Notes under the pieces: model-generated
Database searches by the model: none
What the model was told of the DNA's origin: nothing
What the model saw: the letters and a program-made list of their open reading frames with translations, nothing else
Shown: piece after piece, positions 1 through 5,240 of the stretch
Position numbering within the stretch: position 1 is the first letter of the stretch
How the letters are laid out: each line of letters starts with the position of its first letter
From: Candidatus Brocadiaceae bacterium
GTDB lineage: Bacteria > Planctomycetota > Brocadiia > SM23-32
Reading direction: 5' to 3'
Length of the DNA: 7,198 bases
Assembly: GCA_003551785.1 (NCBI GenBank)
Contig: PUNP01000623.1
Location: forward strand, 1-7,198
Translations under genes and position numbers: made by a program

Positions 1-215
1 ATCCTGGCATTGCCGGCAATATGCAGAGTGACGTTGCTGAGCAGATATATGGTTCCGATTAAGTATGTACCGCCGCCGGGGAAGACAACCGTGCCGCCGC
101 CATTTTTATGACAAAGGTCAATCGCGCTCTGGACCGCTGTCGTATCATACCGCTCGCCGTCGCCGGAAGCGCCATGTTCTTTAACATTGTAGTAACCGCT
201 GAATTCATTATGCAT
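1..215 (-). CDS. GH28 polygalacturonase / pectate-lyase-superfamily beta-helix protein, N-terminus (3' end beyond window)
   Basis: Only the first 71 codons are visible; the gene runs off the left edge. The N-terminus has the classic opening of right-handed beta-helix pectinases: 'YYNVKEHGASGDGERYDT' (residues 8-25), an 'AVQSAIDLC' helix, then 'NGGGTVVFPGGGTYLIGT' (about 39-56) and 'IYLLSNVTLHI' (57-67). This matches GH28 polygalacturonases and the related pectate-lyase-3 domain; the catalytic aspartates of GH28 lie further on and cannot be checked. The ATG at 213-215 is chosen because an AAAGGA ribosome site lies about ten bases upstream (226-231) and the family motif starts within ten residues. 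There is no signal peptide, so an intracellular enzyme hydrolysing galacturonate oligomers is likely, in keeping with the signal-less pectate lyase upstream. Another beta-helix glycosidase with a different substrate is possible. Confidence 0.75.
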   Translation of the reverse strand, partial: MHNEFSGYYNVKEHGASGDGERYDTTAVQSAIDLCHKNGGGTVVFPGGGTYLIGTIYLLSNVTLHIAGNAR

Positions 216-216
216 C

Positions 217-363
217 TATGAAATGTCCTTTATTGTTGTCCGCTTATGTGAAACACCGGGTTCTTCGTTCGTCGTTCCTGATTCTTCGTCCGCAAAATTA
301 CAAATTATGTTGCCCACCAGAGTTTCCGTCCGAGGTATCAGGCGCCCCGTGCCGGCGGTCGAA
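217..363. other. non-coding stretch upstream of the beta-helix gene
   Basis: About 147 bases between the orphan remnant at 364-516 and the beta-helix gene. I see no coding signature. It contains the ribosome site AAAGGA for the downstream gene (226-231, minus strand) and a small imperfect direct repeat: TTCTTCGT at 261-268 and again at 282-289, separated by GTTC-GTC-GTTC units. GC-rich patches near 340-360 could fold, but no stem is followed by a T run, so I do not call a terminator. Confidence 0.4.
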
Positions 364-516
364 CTAATATGAAACAGGAAACTCACTTACACGCAACATA
401 GTCGCTCCCATTGGCTTAAGCGCCAGGGTGTGTTCCTCGGAATGCCGGTAATAGTAGCCCGGCAAACTGTCCCATGAAAAAGCAAATCCCTGTTTTTTTA
501 CAACTAAGGTCAAATT
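364..516 (-). pseudogene. orphan C-terminal coding remnant, beta-sandwich-like, downstream of the pectate lyase
   Basis: Fifty codons followed by TAG, with no ATG at the front, read like the end of a real protein. Segments include 'NLTLVVKKQGFAFSW' and 'DSLPGYYYRHSEEHTLAL', ending 'KPMGATMLRVSEFPVSY'. The pattern of alternating strands closing on 'L-x-P-x-GA-x-x-LRV' recalls the C-terminal beta-sandwich domains of many glycoside hydrolases, but I cannot name the family. It is in the same frame as the pectate lyase just upstream, separated from it only by TAA, three codons (GGC GCA AGA) and a second TAA. It could be the tail of a deleted neighbouring gene or a lost C-terminal extension of the lyase. 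A TTG at 511-513 could start a very short protein, but no good ribosome site precedes it. Confidence 0.4.
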
Positions 517-528
517 TTATCTTGCGCC

Positions 529-2106
529 TTATTTGATAGTCCCCGCCGTATTCAAGTCTAGAGATGCAGCATAAAAAGGGGCGGATTCAGGGGATACCCC
601 CTGCCTCACTGTTGCAAGATGAAGCAAGGCAAGGGGAAGCGAACTGCCTATATGGGCAAAAACTTCTGCATTCCCCGAAATTTTATTAATATCCTCTGTA
701 AAGAAAAAACCGTCTTTGAAATACTTTTGCAACAACTTCTCCGCCCAGCCCTCCGCTGCTTTTAAGAAATCATTTTCGGGATTGGCTCTGGCCAATTCCA
801 CCCAGCCCATAAGGCATGCGATATCGCTCAGATTGTCTTCAGTCCTGTTTGTCAGTATTTTATTCGGCAGAGGATTCGATTTTTTAATATCCACTGTATA
901 TCGCTTATGTTCATCATTTTGTACAACCCACCCCATCGAGCCGGCAAGGTCTAAGGCAATATCTCTGAACTTACTTACTTGTAAAATTCGATAGGCTTTT
1001 GCATAAGCAAGGAACATAATGCCGTTGGGGGGCAAGGGGACAAGGTTGCGGCGCTTGACATAACCGGCGCCTTCTATGCAATCAGCCCGCTTTATGCGTC
1101 GACCGTCACTGAAAACTGGTAAAAACGTGTTATTGCAGGTATCATACGCGAAGCTCGCAAGTGCTTCCAGATCATGTCGTACAAAGTCCAGGAGAAAGCT
1201 TCCTTTCGAGTCGCCGAGAGCTTCATAAAGATTCATAAAAGTCACTGCGACGCGCCCATAGCGCATTAGAATAACCTTGCAATCAATGATTGAGGTTTCA
1301 TTGACGTTCAGTTCCCGATTCAGCGGTTCGGTAAAAGATGCACGCACCCTGCACGGCTCGCGATGGTTGAACTGATAGCCACCGAGTTGTGTATCGGGAT
1401 GTCTTATCTGATCATATCGCGACAGCAGATTGCGAGCCCAATAGAGCGGCTTGGGGGTATCCGACAGCCTGGAAAGCTCGGCCGCAGCCATTATCAGGTC
1501 GCTGCCCGTATTGATGAATGAAAGGCACACATTTTCTATTATCGGCAGCTCCCCCCCTTTAAAATCCATATCCCATACCCGGCCGGTTCCAGACTTCATT
1601 CTCGAACCTCCGTAATTTCCATGCCGGTTGAAAAGAAGATTTGACCAGTCGCGAATATGCCGTTCCCAGAAACCTTCCACTAAGATTTCCGTTTCTTCCG
1701 GTTTTACCCTGTAAAAAGCGCTGTAAGCGGGATAAACACATTTCATTTCATGACAGCCAAATATGGGTTTCTTTTTATCCAGATCGTAGAAAGCATGACC
1801 ACCCCAGTAGAGCAATCCGCTGATATCATCCTGCAATCTGGTCATTGCATATTCAACCCATTCATCCGCCGTATCACGATAACATCGCCTGCCGGTTAAT
1901 TCGGTTAGGGCATGTAACGTGCGCAGAAACGGCTGATGCAATGCAAAATTGGAAGTAACTCTGCCATGCCACAGTCGCGACTTACCAGAAACGGGATTGA
2001 AAGCATCTATGAAAAGAGGCGTTTTTTCTTTACCGAATTCATCACGATAGCAGTTAAGTACATTATCAGCGTAACTTGCAACAGTCTCAATCATCGTTTT
2101 TTTCAT
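529..2106 (-). CDS. PL2-like exo-pectate lyase (pectate disaccharide-lyase), cytoplasmic
   Basis: The 525-residue protein looks like an alpha/alpha-barrel lyase of family PL2, enzymes that release unsaturated digalacturonate from the ends of pectate chains by metal-assisted beta-elimination. From memory of the Yersinia PL2 structure, the metal is held by two His and one Glu, and an Arg beside the second His is the base. Here the equivalents appear as H104 ('LLYWGGHAFYDL'), E120 ('GCHEMKCVYP') and R161-H162 ('FNRHGNYGG'); the Glu-to-His spacing of 42 equals that enzyme's. Length also fits the family (about 550). No signal peptide is present, matching cytoplasmic PL2 enzymes such as PelW. The ATG at 2106 follows GAGGT at eight bases. 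It is transcribed with the pectinase downstream; the gene upstream is a broken sulfatase. Other alpha/alpha-barrel uronate lyases remain possible. Confidence 0.72.
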   Translation of the reverse strand: MKKTMIETVASYADNVLNCYRDEFGKEKTPLFIDAFNPVSGKSRLWHGRVTSNFALHQPFLRTLHALTELTGRRCYRDTADEWVEYAMTRLQDDISGLLYWGGHAFYDLDKKKPIFGCHEMKCVYPAYSAFYRVKPEETEILVEGFWERHIRDWSNLLFNRHGNYGGSRMKSGTGRVWDMDFKGGELPIIENVCLSFINTGSDLIMAAAELSRLSDTPKPLYWARNLLSRYDQIRHPDTQLGGYQFNHREPCRVRASFTEPLNRELNVNETSIIDCKVILMRYGRVAVTFMNLYEALGDSKGSFLLDFVRHDLEALASFAYDTCNNTFLPVFSDGRRIKRADCIEGAGYVKRRNLVPLPPNGIMFLAYAKAYRILQVSKFRDIALDLAGSMGWVVQNDEHKRYTVDIKKSNPLPNKILTNRTEDNLSDIACLMGWVELARANPENDFLKAAEGWAEKLLQKYFKDGFFFTEDINKISGNAEVFAHIGSSLPLALLHLATVRQGVSPESAPFYAASLDLNTAGTIK

Positions 2107-2201
2107 ACCAGTATACCTCAGCGAATATTTTTAGCATCAGATTCAGTTAACAATGGTATTTTCAATGTAATGCTTGTTCCATAAAACTTAAGCAGCTTTT
2201 A
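2107..2201. other. intergenic gap upstream of the pectate lyase
   Basis: Ninety-five AT-rich bases between the sulfatase 3' fragment and the lyase start. It holds the lyase ribosome site (GAGGT on the minus strand, about eight bases before ATG). A promoter would be expected here if the lyase is no longer served by the broken upstream gene, but I find no pair of hexamers with good spacing and make no call. Confidence 0.4.
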
Positions 2202-2450
2202 TCACAGGCATAGAATCTGGCCTTTCTTTTTGCGCAGCCAGGCACCGGACTGATTTGATTCTTTCCCGTCTTCGGCCAGCCGCACATCCGGATGCCGATT
2301 GCGCTTCCAGCCGGGATGTGCCGTAGTCACACGCAAAGTTGTTATCAGCCAGTCCAGTAGACGCCGTCGGCACTGTTCGACTATCTGACGGTGACCCGGA
2401 TCATTGATAAGATTATGCTGTTCGTGCGGATCATCCTCTGTGAAATGGTG
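2202..2450 (-). pseudogene. sulfatase 3' fragment (C-terminal 82 codons)
   Basis: This frame begins right after an in-frame TGA (2451-2453) and ends in TGA at 2202-2204. It contains 'HHFTEDDPHEQHNLINDP' followed by 'GHRQIVEQCRRRLLDWL', the typical C-terminal pattern of type I sulfatases (a 'DP-x-E-x-xNL' segment, then a helix ending 'LLDWL') and then 'HPGWKRNRHPDVRLAE'. There is no start codon near the front. It lies downstream of, and in the same orientation as, the sulfatase 5' fragment at 2912-3199, so the two are most simply the ends of one former gene. About 300 codons of a normal ~480-residue sulfatase are absent between them, and transposase sequence sits in their place. I regard it as dead; a functional separate small protein is unlikely. 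Confidence 0.75.
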
Positions 2451-2460
2451 TCACCATTTC
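2442..2460. repeat. perfect 9+1+9 palindrome at the transposase-remnant/sulfatase junction
   Basis: GAAATGGTG-T-CACCATTTC is a perfect inverted repeat with a single central base (2451). Its left half encodes the first three residues (His-His-Phe) of the sulfatase 3' fragment; its right half lies in the element-derived sequence. It marks the boundary between the two. It could be a hairpin end recognised by an IS200/REP-type transposase, an operator-like site, or an inverted-duplication scar from the rearrangement. Confidence 0.7.
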
Positions 2461-2502
2461 AAATCTTTTAAGTTGTTGCAAAACAATGCTTTAAAATCCA
2501 AC

Positions 2503-2551
2503 ACCCCCTCTTTAAGGGCGTTAGACTCGTTTTTAGGGGGTATTAAAGAGG
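2503..2551 (-). repeat. interlocking inverted repeats just past the transposase stop
   Basis: Two pairs of complementary arms interleave here. CCTCTTTAA (2507-2515) pairs with TTAAAGAGG (2543-2551), and ACCCCC (2503-2508) pairs with GGGGGT (2536-2541). On the minus strand the order is arm A, arm B, A', B', with a two-base overlap of A' and B'. The arms can therefore form either of two exclusive hairpins or a pseudoknot-like fold. The transposase stop (2533-2535) lies within the structure. Subterminal hairpins beside the transposase gene are a known trait of IS200/IS605 and REP-type elements. Confidence 0.5.
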
Positions 2552-2910
2552 TTGTAAGAGGCTTCCGATTCCTTTAAAAACCACGCCCCCACTTCATTTT
2601 CCTCCTCGGACACTTCAGTTTCCAGGTCAAATCGACGAAGATATTTTTCCTTCATCCCTTTTACAAAGCTCTGAGAACCAACGGCAAGAGCTTCGCTCCA
2701 TTCAGGCTGACGACTGCACAATGAACCGGCCGCTCCATCGGATGCCAAACCTTCTTCTAAGCCAGTGATATACGTGTTTATGAATTCCTCCCTATTCATT
2801 CCGCCCAGGGTCAGTTGCAAAGCCTCACTGGAAAGAAGACGGTACCTCTGACGTGCTCCAATGTGCTCAAGATAACCACACCAATTCCAGTCCCGCGGAT
2901 GATTGACAAT
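2533..2910 (-). pseudogene. REP-associated / IS200-like (Y1 family) transposase, C-terminal remnant
   Basis: Reading from about 2910, the frame gives 125 residues: 'IVNHPRDWNWCGYLEHIG' and 'ARQRYRLLSSEALQLTLG', then 'NREEFINTYITGLEEGLA', 'RQPEWSEALAVGSQSFV' and a final 'SEASYNLFNTP'. The series 'NP-x-x-W-x-WS-x-Y', 'R-x-LL-x-x-EALL' and 'W-x-EALAVGS-x-x-FV' is the usual C-terminal half of REP-associated tyrosine transposases. The N-terminal half, with the HUH motif and the catalytic tyrosine, is gone: upstream the sequence switches directly to sulfatase codons near 2908-2914. A TTG at 2818-2820 opens a 95-codon reading frame, but it would begin mid-domain. The remnant cannot be an active transposase. 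One C too many in a C5 run (2536-2540) may also have shortened its end. Confidence 0.75.
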
Positions 2911-3199
2911 CGCGCAGAATATTGGCCACGGTCGGCCTGTCCGGCTCGATCAAGGCGCCGTCCCAGGGCCAGACGATACCCTTTTTTAGTCGTGAACGCC
3001 AGGTGTAACGGCCGGTAAGCAGATTGTAACGGCTGGGAGTACAGACACTGGAACCGGCGTGGGCATTGGTGAAACGCATACCGCGTTCAGCCAGCCCGTT
3101 AAGATTGGGAGTCGGAATTTTGCAGTCGGAATTAAGACACTGCACATCGCCGTAGCCCATGTCATCGGCAAAAATATAAACAATGTTTGGTTTGCCCAT
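2867..3199 (-). pseudogene. type I (formylglycine) sulfatase, 5' fragment fused out of frame to transposase remnant
   Basis: Residues 1-97 are a clear sulfatase N-terminus: 'MGKPNIVYIFADDMGYGD' with the metal-binding D12-D13, 'IPTPNLNGLAERGMRFT' (28-44), and the sulfatase signature 'CTPSRYNLLTGR' (53-64), in which C53 would become formylglycine. The last native residues are 'PTVANILRD'. From about 2911 on the frame enters transposase sequence and ends 13 residues later at 2867. A working enzyme would need about 480 residues and the second metal-site region, so this is broken. The ATG at 3197-3199 follows GAGGT by seven bases; upstream codons in the same frame overlap the preceding gene and are not part of it. 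It sits 25 bases after the SIS isomerase, so a desulfation step was once encoded in this operon. Confidence 0.85.
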
Positions 3200-3224
3200 T
3201 TGTATTACCTCGTGATTTTTCAAC

Positions 3225-3827
3225 CTATGAGAGATCCGGATTAAGTTCTTCTCCAACAGCGCCACCGGGATGAATAAGAGCGAACTGTTCCAGTTTATAA
3301 TCTGTTTCCTCCATAATAGCAACAAGCATCGCATCAAAAATGGCAATTGTTGCAATGAAGCTTGAAGTTGCCATGACATTGTATTTATCTGTTTCTTCTT
3401 TGACCTTAAAGGGGACAACGATCTGGGCTTTTTTGGCAACAGGTGAATCAAGATTTTCCGTCAGAGCGATAAGTGTGGCGGATTTCTGGTTGCAAACATC
3501 TAAAATAGGGAGCAACTCCACAGTCTTCCCACCCCGGGATACCATCACCACTGCGTCCCCCTTCTTTACACACCCCAGTCCCCCATGAACGGCCTCAGCC
3601 GGAGAGAGAAACTGGGCGTTTCTTTCAATACAACAGAGGGAATGTGCAAATTTTCTGGCCGCGATACCGGAGGTACCGCTGGCACAAGTAATAATCTTGG
3701 GACATGTGCTCAGCACATCGACCGCTTTGCTGAACTGTTTTATATCCAGGTTCTCAGAAATATGAGAAATAACGTTACTTTCCACCACAAAAGACTTTTT
3801 TGCTCTTTGCAAGGCCTGATTTTTCAT
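3225..3827 (-). CDS. single-SIS-domain sugar-phosphate isomerase (KpsF/GutQ-like, no CBS domains)
   Basis: This 200-residue cytosolic protein is one SIS domain: 'ITCASGTSGIAARKFAHSL' (46-64), 'HGGLGCVKKGDAVVMVSRGG' (81-100), 'KTVELLPILD' (101-110), and 'FALIHPGGAVGE' (182-193). The last motif is the hallmark of the KpsF/GutQ family, which interconverts D-ribulose 5-phosphate and D-arabinose 5-phosphate. The CBS pair of full-length KpsF is absent. The lysine of the family's 'GMGKSG' loop is replaced by T52, and the usual 'SNSGE' phosphate loop is 'SRGGK' (97-101), while the C-terminal His (H186) is kept. I therefore call it an isomerase of unknown sugar phosphate rather than arabinose-5-phosphate isomerase. 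Its start overlaps the epimerase stop by four bases (ATGA) with a strong AGGAG site inside the epimerase, so the two are translationally coupled and probably act on linked substrates. Confidence 0.88.
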   Translation of the reverse strand: MKNQALQRAKKSFVVESNVISHISENLDIKQFSKAVDVLSTCPKIITCASGTSGIAARKFAHSLCCIERNAQFLSPAEAVHGGLGCVKKGDAVVMVSRGGKTVELLPILDVCNQKSATLIALTENLDSPVAKKAQIVVPFKVKEETDKYNVMATSSFIATIAIFDAMLVAIMEETDYKLEQFALIHPGGAVGEELNPDLS

Positions 3828-4498
3828 TGTTTCCTCTCCTTGCGACTGACATTTTGTCGAATATCTCTGATAGCGGCGGTATAATCGTCTTGAGAAAAGA
3901 CTGAACTTCCAGTCACCAGGACATTGGCCCCGGCTTCGGTGACGAGAGGGGCGTTATCAGCGTTGATGCCGCCATCCACCTCAATATCAATCGACCGACC
4001 TAACCGATTAATTTCGTTTTTTATGACACGTATTTTTTCGCACATATCCATAAATTTTTGCCCGCTAAAACCCGGTTCCACGGTCATGACCAATACCATA
4101 TCTATTTGGCTCAAATAGGGGAAAAGAGTCTCAGGCTCAGTTTCAGGCTTTATGGAGATGCCTGACTTTATTTTATATTTTCTGATATGACGGATAACTT
4201 CACGCGTATCATTCTCACATTCCAGATGGAATGTAATATTGTCGGCGCCGGCTTCGACAAACGACGACAAAAACCTTTCCGGTTCGCGGATCATAAGGTG
4301 AACATCAAAAAAAAGATTTGTCTCTTGTCGGAGATGAGAAACCAATAAAGGCCCAAAGGAGATATTGGGCACAAAATTCCCATCCATGATATCTAAATGG
4401 AGCATCTCCGCACCAGCTGACTCGATGGCTTTGACCTCAGAACCCAGCCTGGCGAAATTACCGGCAAATATCGATGGAGCGATCTTAATTTTTTTCAT
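3824..4498 (-). CDS. rpe: ribulose-phosphate 3-epimerase family protein
   Basis: At 224 residues this is a full-length TIM-barrel epimerase, which normally interconverts D-ribulose 5-phosphate and D-xylulose 5-phosphate. All family landmarks are present: 'IAPSIFAGNF' with S9, 'LHLDIMDGNFVPN' with H34, D36 and M38, 'FFDVHLMI' with H67, 'VMTVEPGFSGQ' (137-147) with M138, 'EVDGGIN' with the catalytic D175, and the phosphate loop 'VTGSSVF' (195-201). H34, D36, H67 and D175 are the metal and acid/base set. The family also contains allulose-6-phosphate epimerase, and the operon setting suggests a catabolic copy, so the exact substrate is open. The ATG at 4498 lacks a clear Shine-Dalgarno sequence; the 14 bases before it are almost all A and T. 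It overlaps the SIS gene by four bases. Confidence 0.93.
   Translation of the reverse strand: MKKIKIAPSIFAGNFARLGSEVKAIESAGAEMLHLDIMDGNFVPNISFGPLLVSHLRQETNLFFDVHLMIREPERFLSSFVEAGADNITFHLECENDTREVIRHIRKYKIKSGISIKPETEPETLFPYLSQIDMVLVMTVEPGFSGQKFMDMCEKIRVIKNEINRLGRSIDIEVDGGINADNAPLVTEAGANVLVTGSSVFSQDDYTAAIRDIRQNVSRKERKQ
3833..3840 (-). promoter_or_regulatory. ribosome binding site for the SIS isomerase, inside the epimerase gene
   Basis: AGGAGAGG lies a few bases before the ATG at 3825-3827 and encodes part of the epimerase C-terminus (Lys-Glu-Arg). With the ATGA stop/start overlap it fixes the isomerase start and shows translational coupling. Confidence 0.75.
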
Positions 4499-4513
4499 TG
4501 GAATATTTTTTAT

Positions 4514-4541
4514 TTTATATTTGCTGTATTTTGATATGCAA
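4514..4541 (-). promoter_or_regulatory. possible sigma70-type promoter just upstream of the epimerase
   Basis: On the minus strand, TTGCAT (4536-4541) and TATAAA (4514-4519) are separated by 16 bases. The -10 lies only 14 bases before the epimerase ATG, so transcripts would have an extremely short leader. That fits the missing ribosome site but equally argues that the match is chance in AT-rich sequence. It would allow the epimerase-isomerase pair to be expressed separately from the kinase end. Confidence 0.3.
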
Positions 4542-4578
4542 CTGAAGCTTTCGCAGATTTTGAACTATATTTTCTAAG

Positions 4579-4678
4579 TGAAATATCCAAGTTGCAGCAC
4601 CTTGCGCCCAAGGAAGACCATAGAGACACTACCGTTGATAATGCCCAATGTCACTCCACGCAATTTGTGGATATTCCA
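4579..4678. repeat. imperfect inverted repeat with internal hairpin in the 208-base gap
   Basis: The gap between YjbQ and the epimerase (4499-4706) holds no gene I recognise. TGAAATATCCA (4579-4589) and TGGATATTCCA (4668-4678) are inverted copies with one mismatch, and a 5-bp stem with a 4-base loop, CCTTG-CGCC-CAAGG, lies between them at 4600-4613. The minus strand also stays open for about 44 codons in one frame without a start. Options are a small insertion remnant, a regulatory leader for the two genes downstream, or chance. Confidence 0.35.
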
Positions 4679-4706
4679 TTTGCACAACCGAGGTTTTTCG
4701 TTTCAT

Positions 4707-5207
4707 TCACTCTCCAATTATCTGAACCTGGCAGATCCTCTTGCGCGCTCTTACCTGATCCCAATCAATAAAGTAAAGGAAACCAAATTCACCCAGTTGT
4801 AAGTCACCATCGGCAAGAACGACTGATTCGGAGCGCCCGAAGAAAACAGAACGGAGATGGGCGTCGGTGTTCAGGCTGAATTTTGCGTCTTCCCCGGCTT
4901 CATTTTCCGCAAAATCAATATGCTTTGGCCCTGGATGCATGTACTGCCCTTCAGTTTTACAGGAAGGAACGAGCCGCTCCATAATATTGCACAGGTCTTG
5001 CTGCAGGAATTCTATACCCCAATAGTTTGTATCGTGAGAACATTCCTGGGTCATAACGCTGCAGGTAGTATGATGGGAGTATACAACACATATGCCATTT
5101 TTAATACCAGAATCTTCAACAATTTTTTTCACCTGGTCCGTCACATCATGGAATGTCGGATTCAACATTTCAGACTGAAGGTCAATAGTATCTCTGTAAA
5201 TTGCCAT
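4707..5207 (-). CDS. YjbQ / UPF0047 family protein
   Basis: The 166-residue protein has the YjbQ fold signatures in order: 'VVYSHHTTCSVMTQE' (41-55, with H45-H46 and T47-T48), 'SLNTDAHLRSVFFGRSE' (111-127), and 'VLADGDLQLGEFGFLYFID' (130-148), closing with a basic segment 'RARKR' (153-157). E. coli YjbQ has weak thiamine-phosphate-synthase activity, but the true role of the family is unsettled. Typical members are about 140 residues; the extra length lies mainly between residues 84 and 112 ('HPGPKHIDFAENEAGED'). It follows the triosephosphate-isomerase-like gene by 33 bases and has GGAG plus AAAGG just before its ATG, so it belongs to the same operon. Repeated pairing with sugar-phosphate enzymes would suggest a role on a sugar or cofactor phosphate; that is inference. 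Confidence 0.87.
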   Translation of the reverse strand: MAIYRDTIDLQSEMLNPTFHDVTDQVKKIVEDSGIKNGICVVYSHHTTCSVMTQECSHDTNYWGIEFLQQDLCNIMERLVPSCKTEGQYMHPGPKHIDFAENEAGEDAKFSLNTDAHLRSVFFGRSESVVLADGDLQLGEFGFLYFIDWDQVRARKRICQVQIIGE

Positions 5208-5240
5208 ACCCTTTCTCCATATAAAATTACAAGAGTTATC

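Noticed and set aside
261..289. Short TTCTTCGT/GTTC repeat that might be the start of a tandem array
   Set aside because: Only two copies with irregular spacing; not an array and not CRISPR-like.
2188..2373. A 61-codon minus-strand frame beginning with ATG
   Set aside because: The neighbouring frame (2202-2450) carries clear sulfatase C-terminal motifs; this one is its shadow.
3200..3451. N-terminal extension of the sulfatase frame upstream of 3199
   Set aside because: These codons overlap the SIS isomerase gene in another frame; the sulfatase motif and a GAGGT ribosome site fix the start at 3199.
4632..4706. A 25-codon frame starting directly after the YjbQ stop with GGAG upstream
   Set aside because: It is very short, has no recognisable motif, and its GGAG lies in the YjbQ coding end; I cannot support it as a gene.
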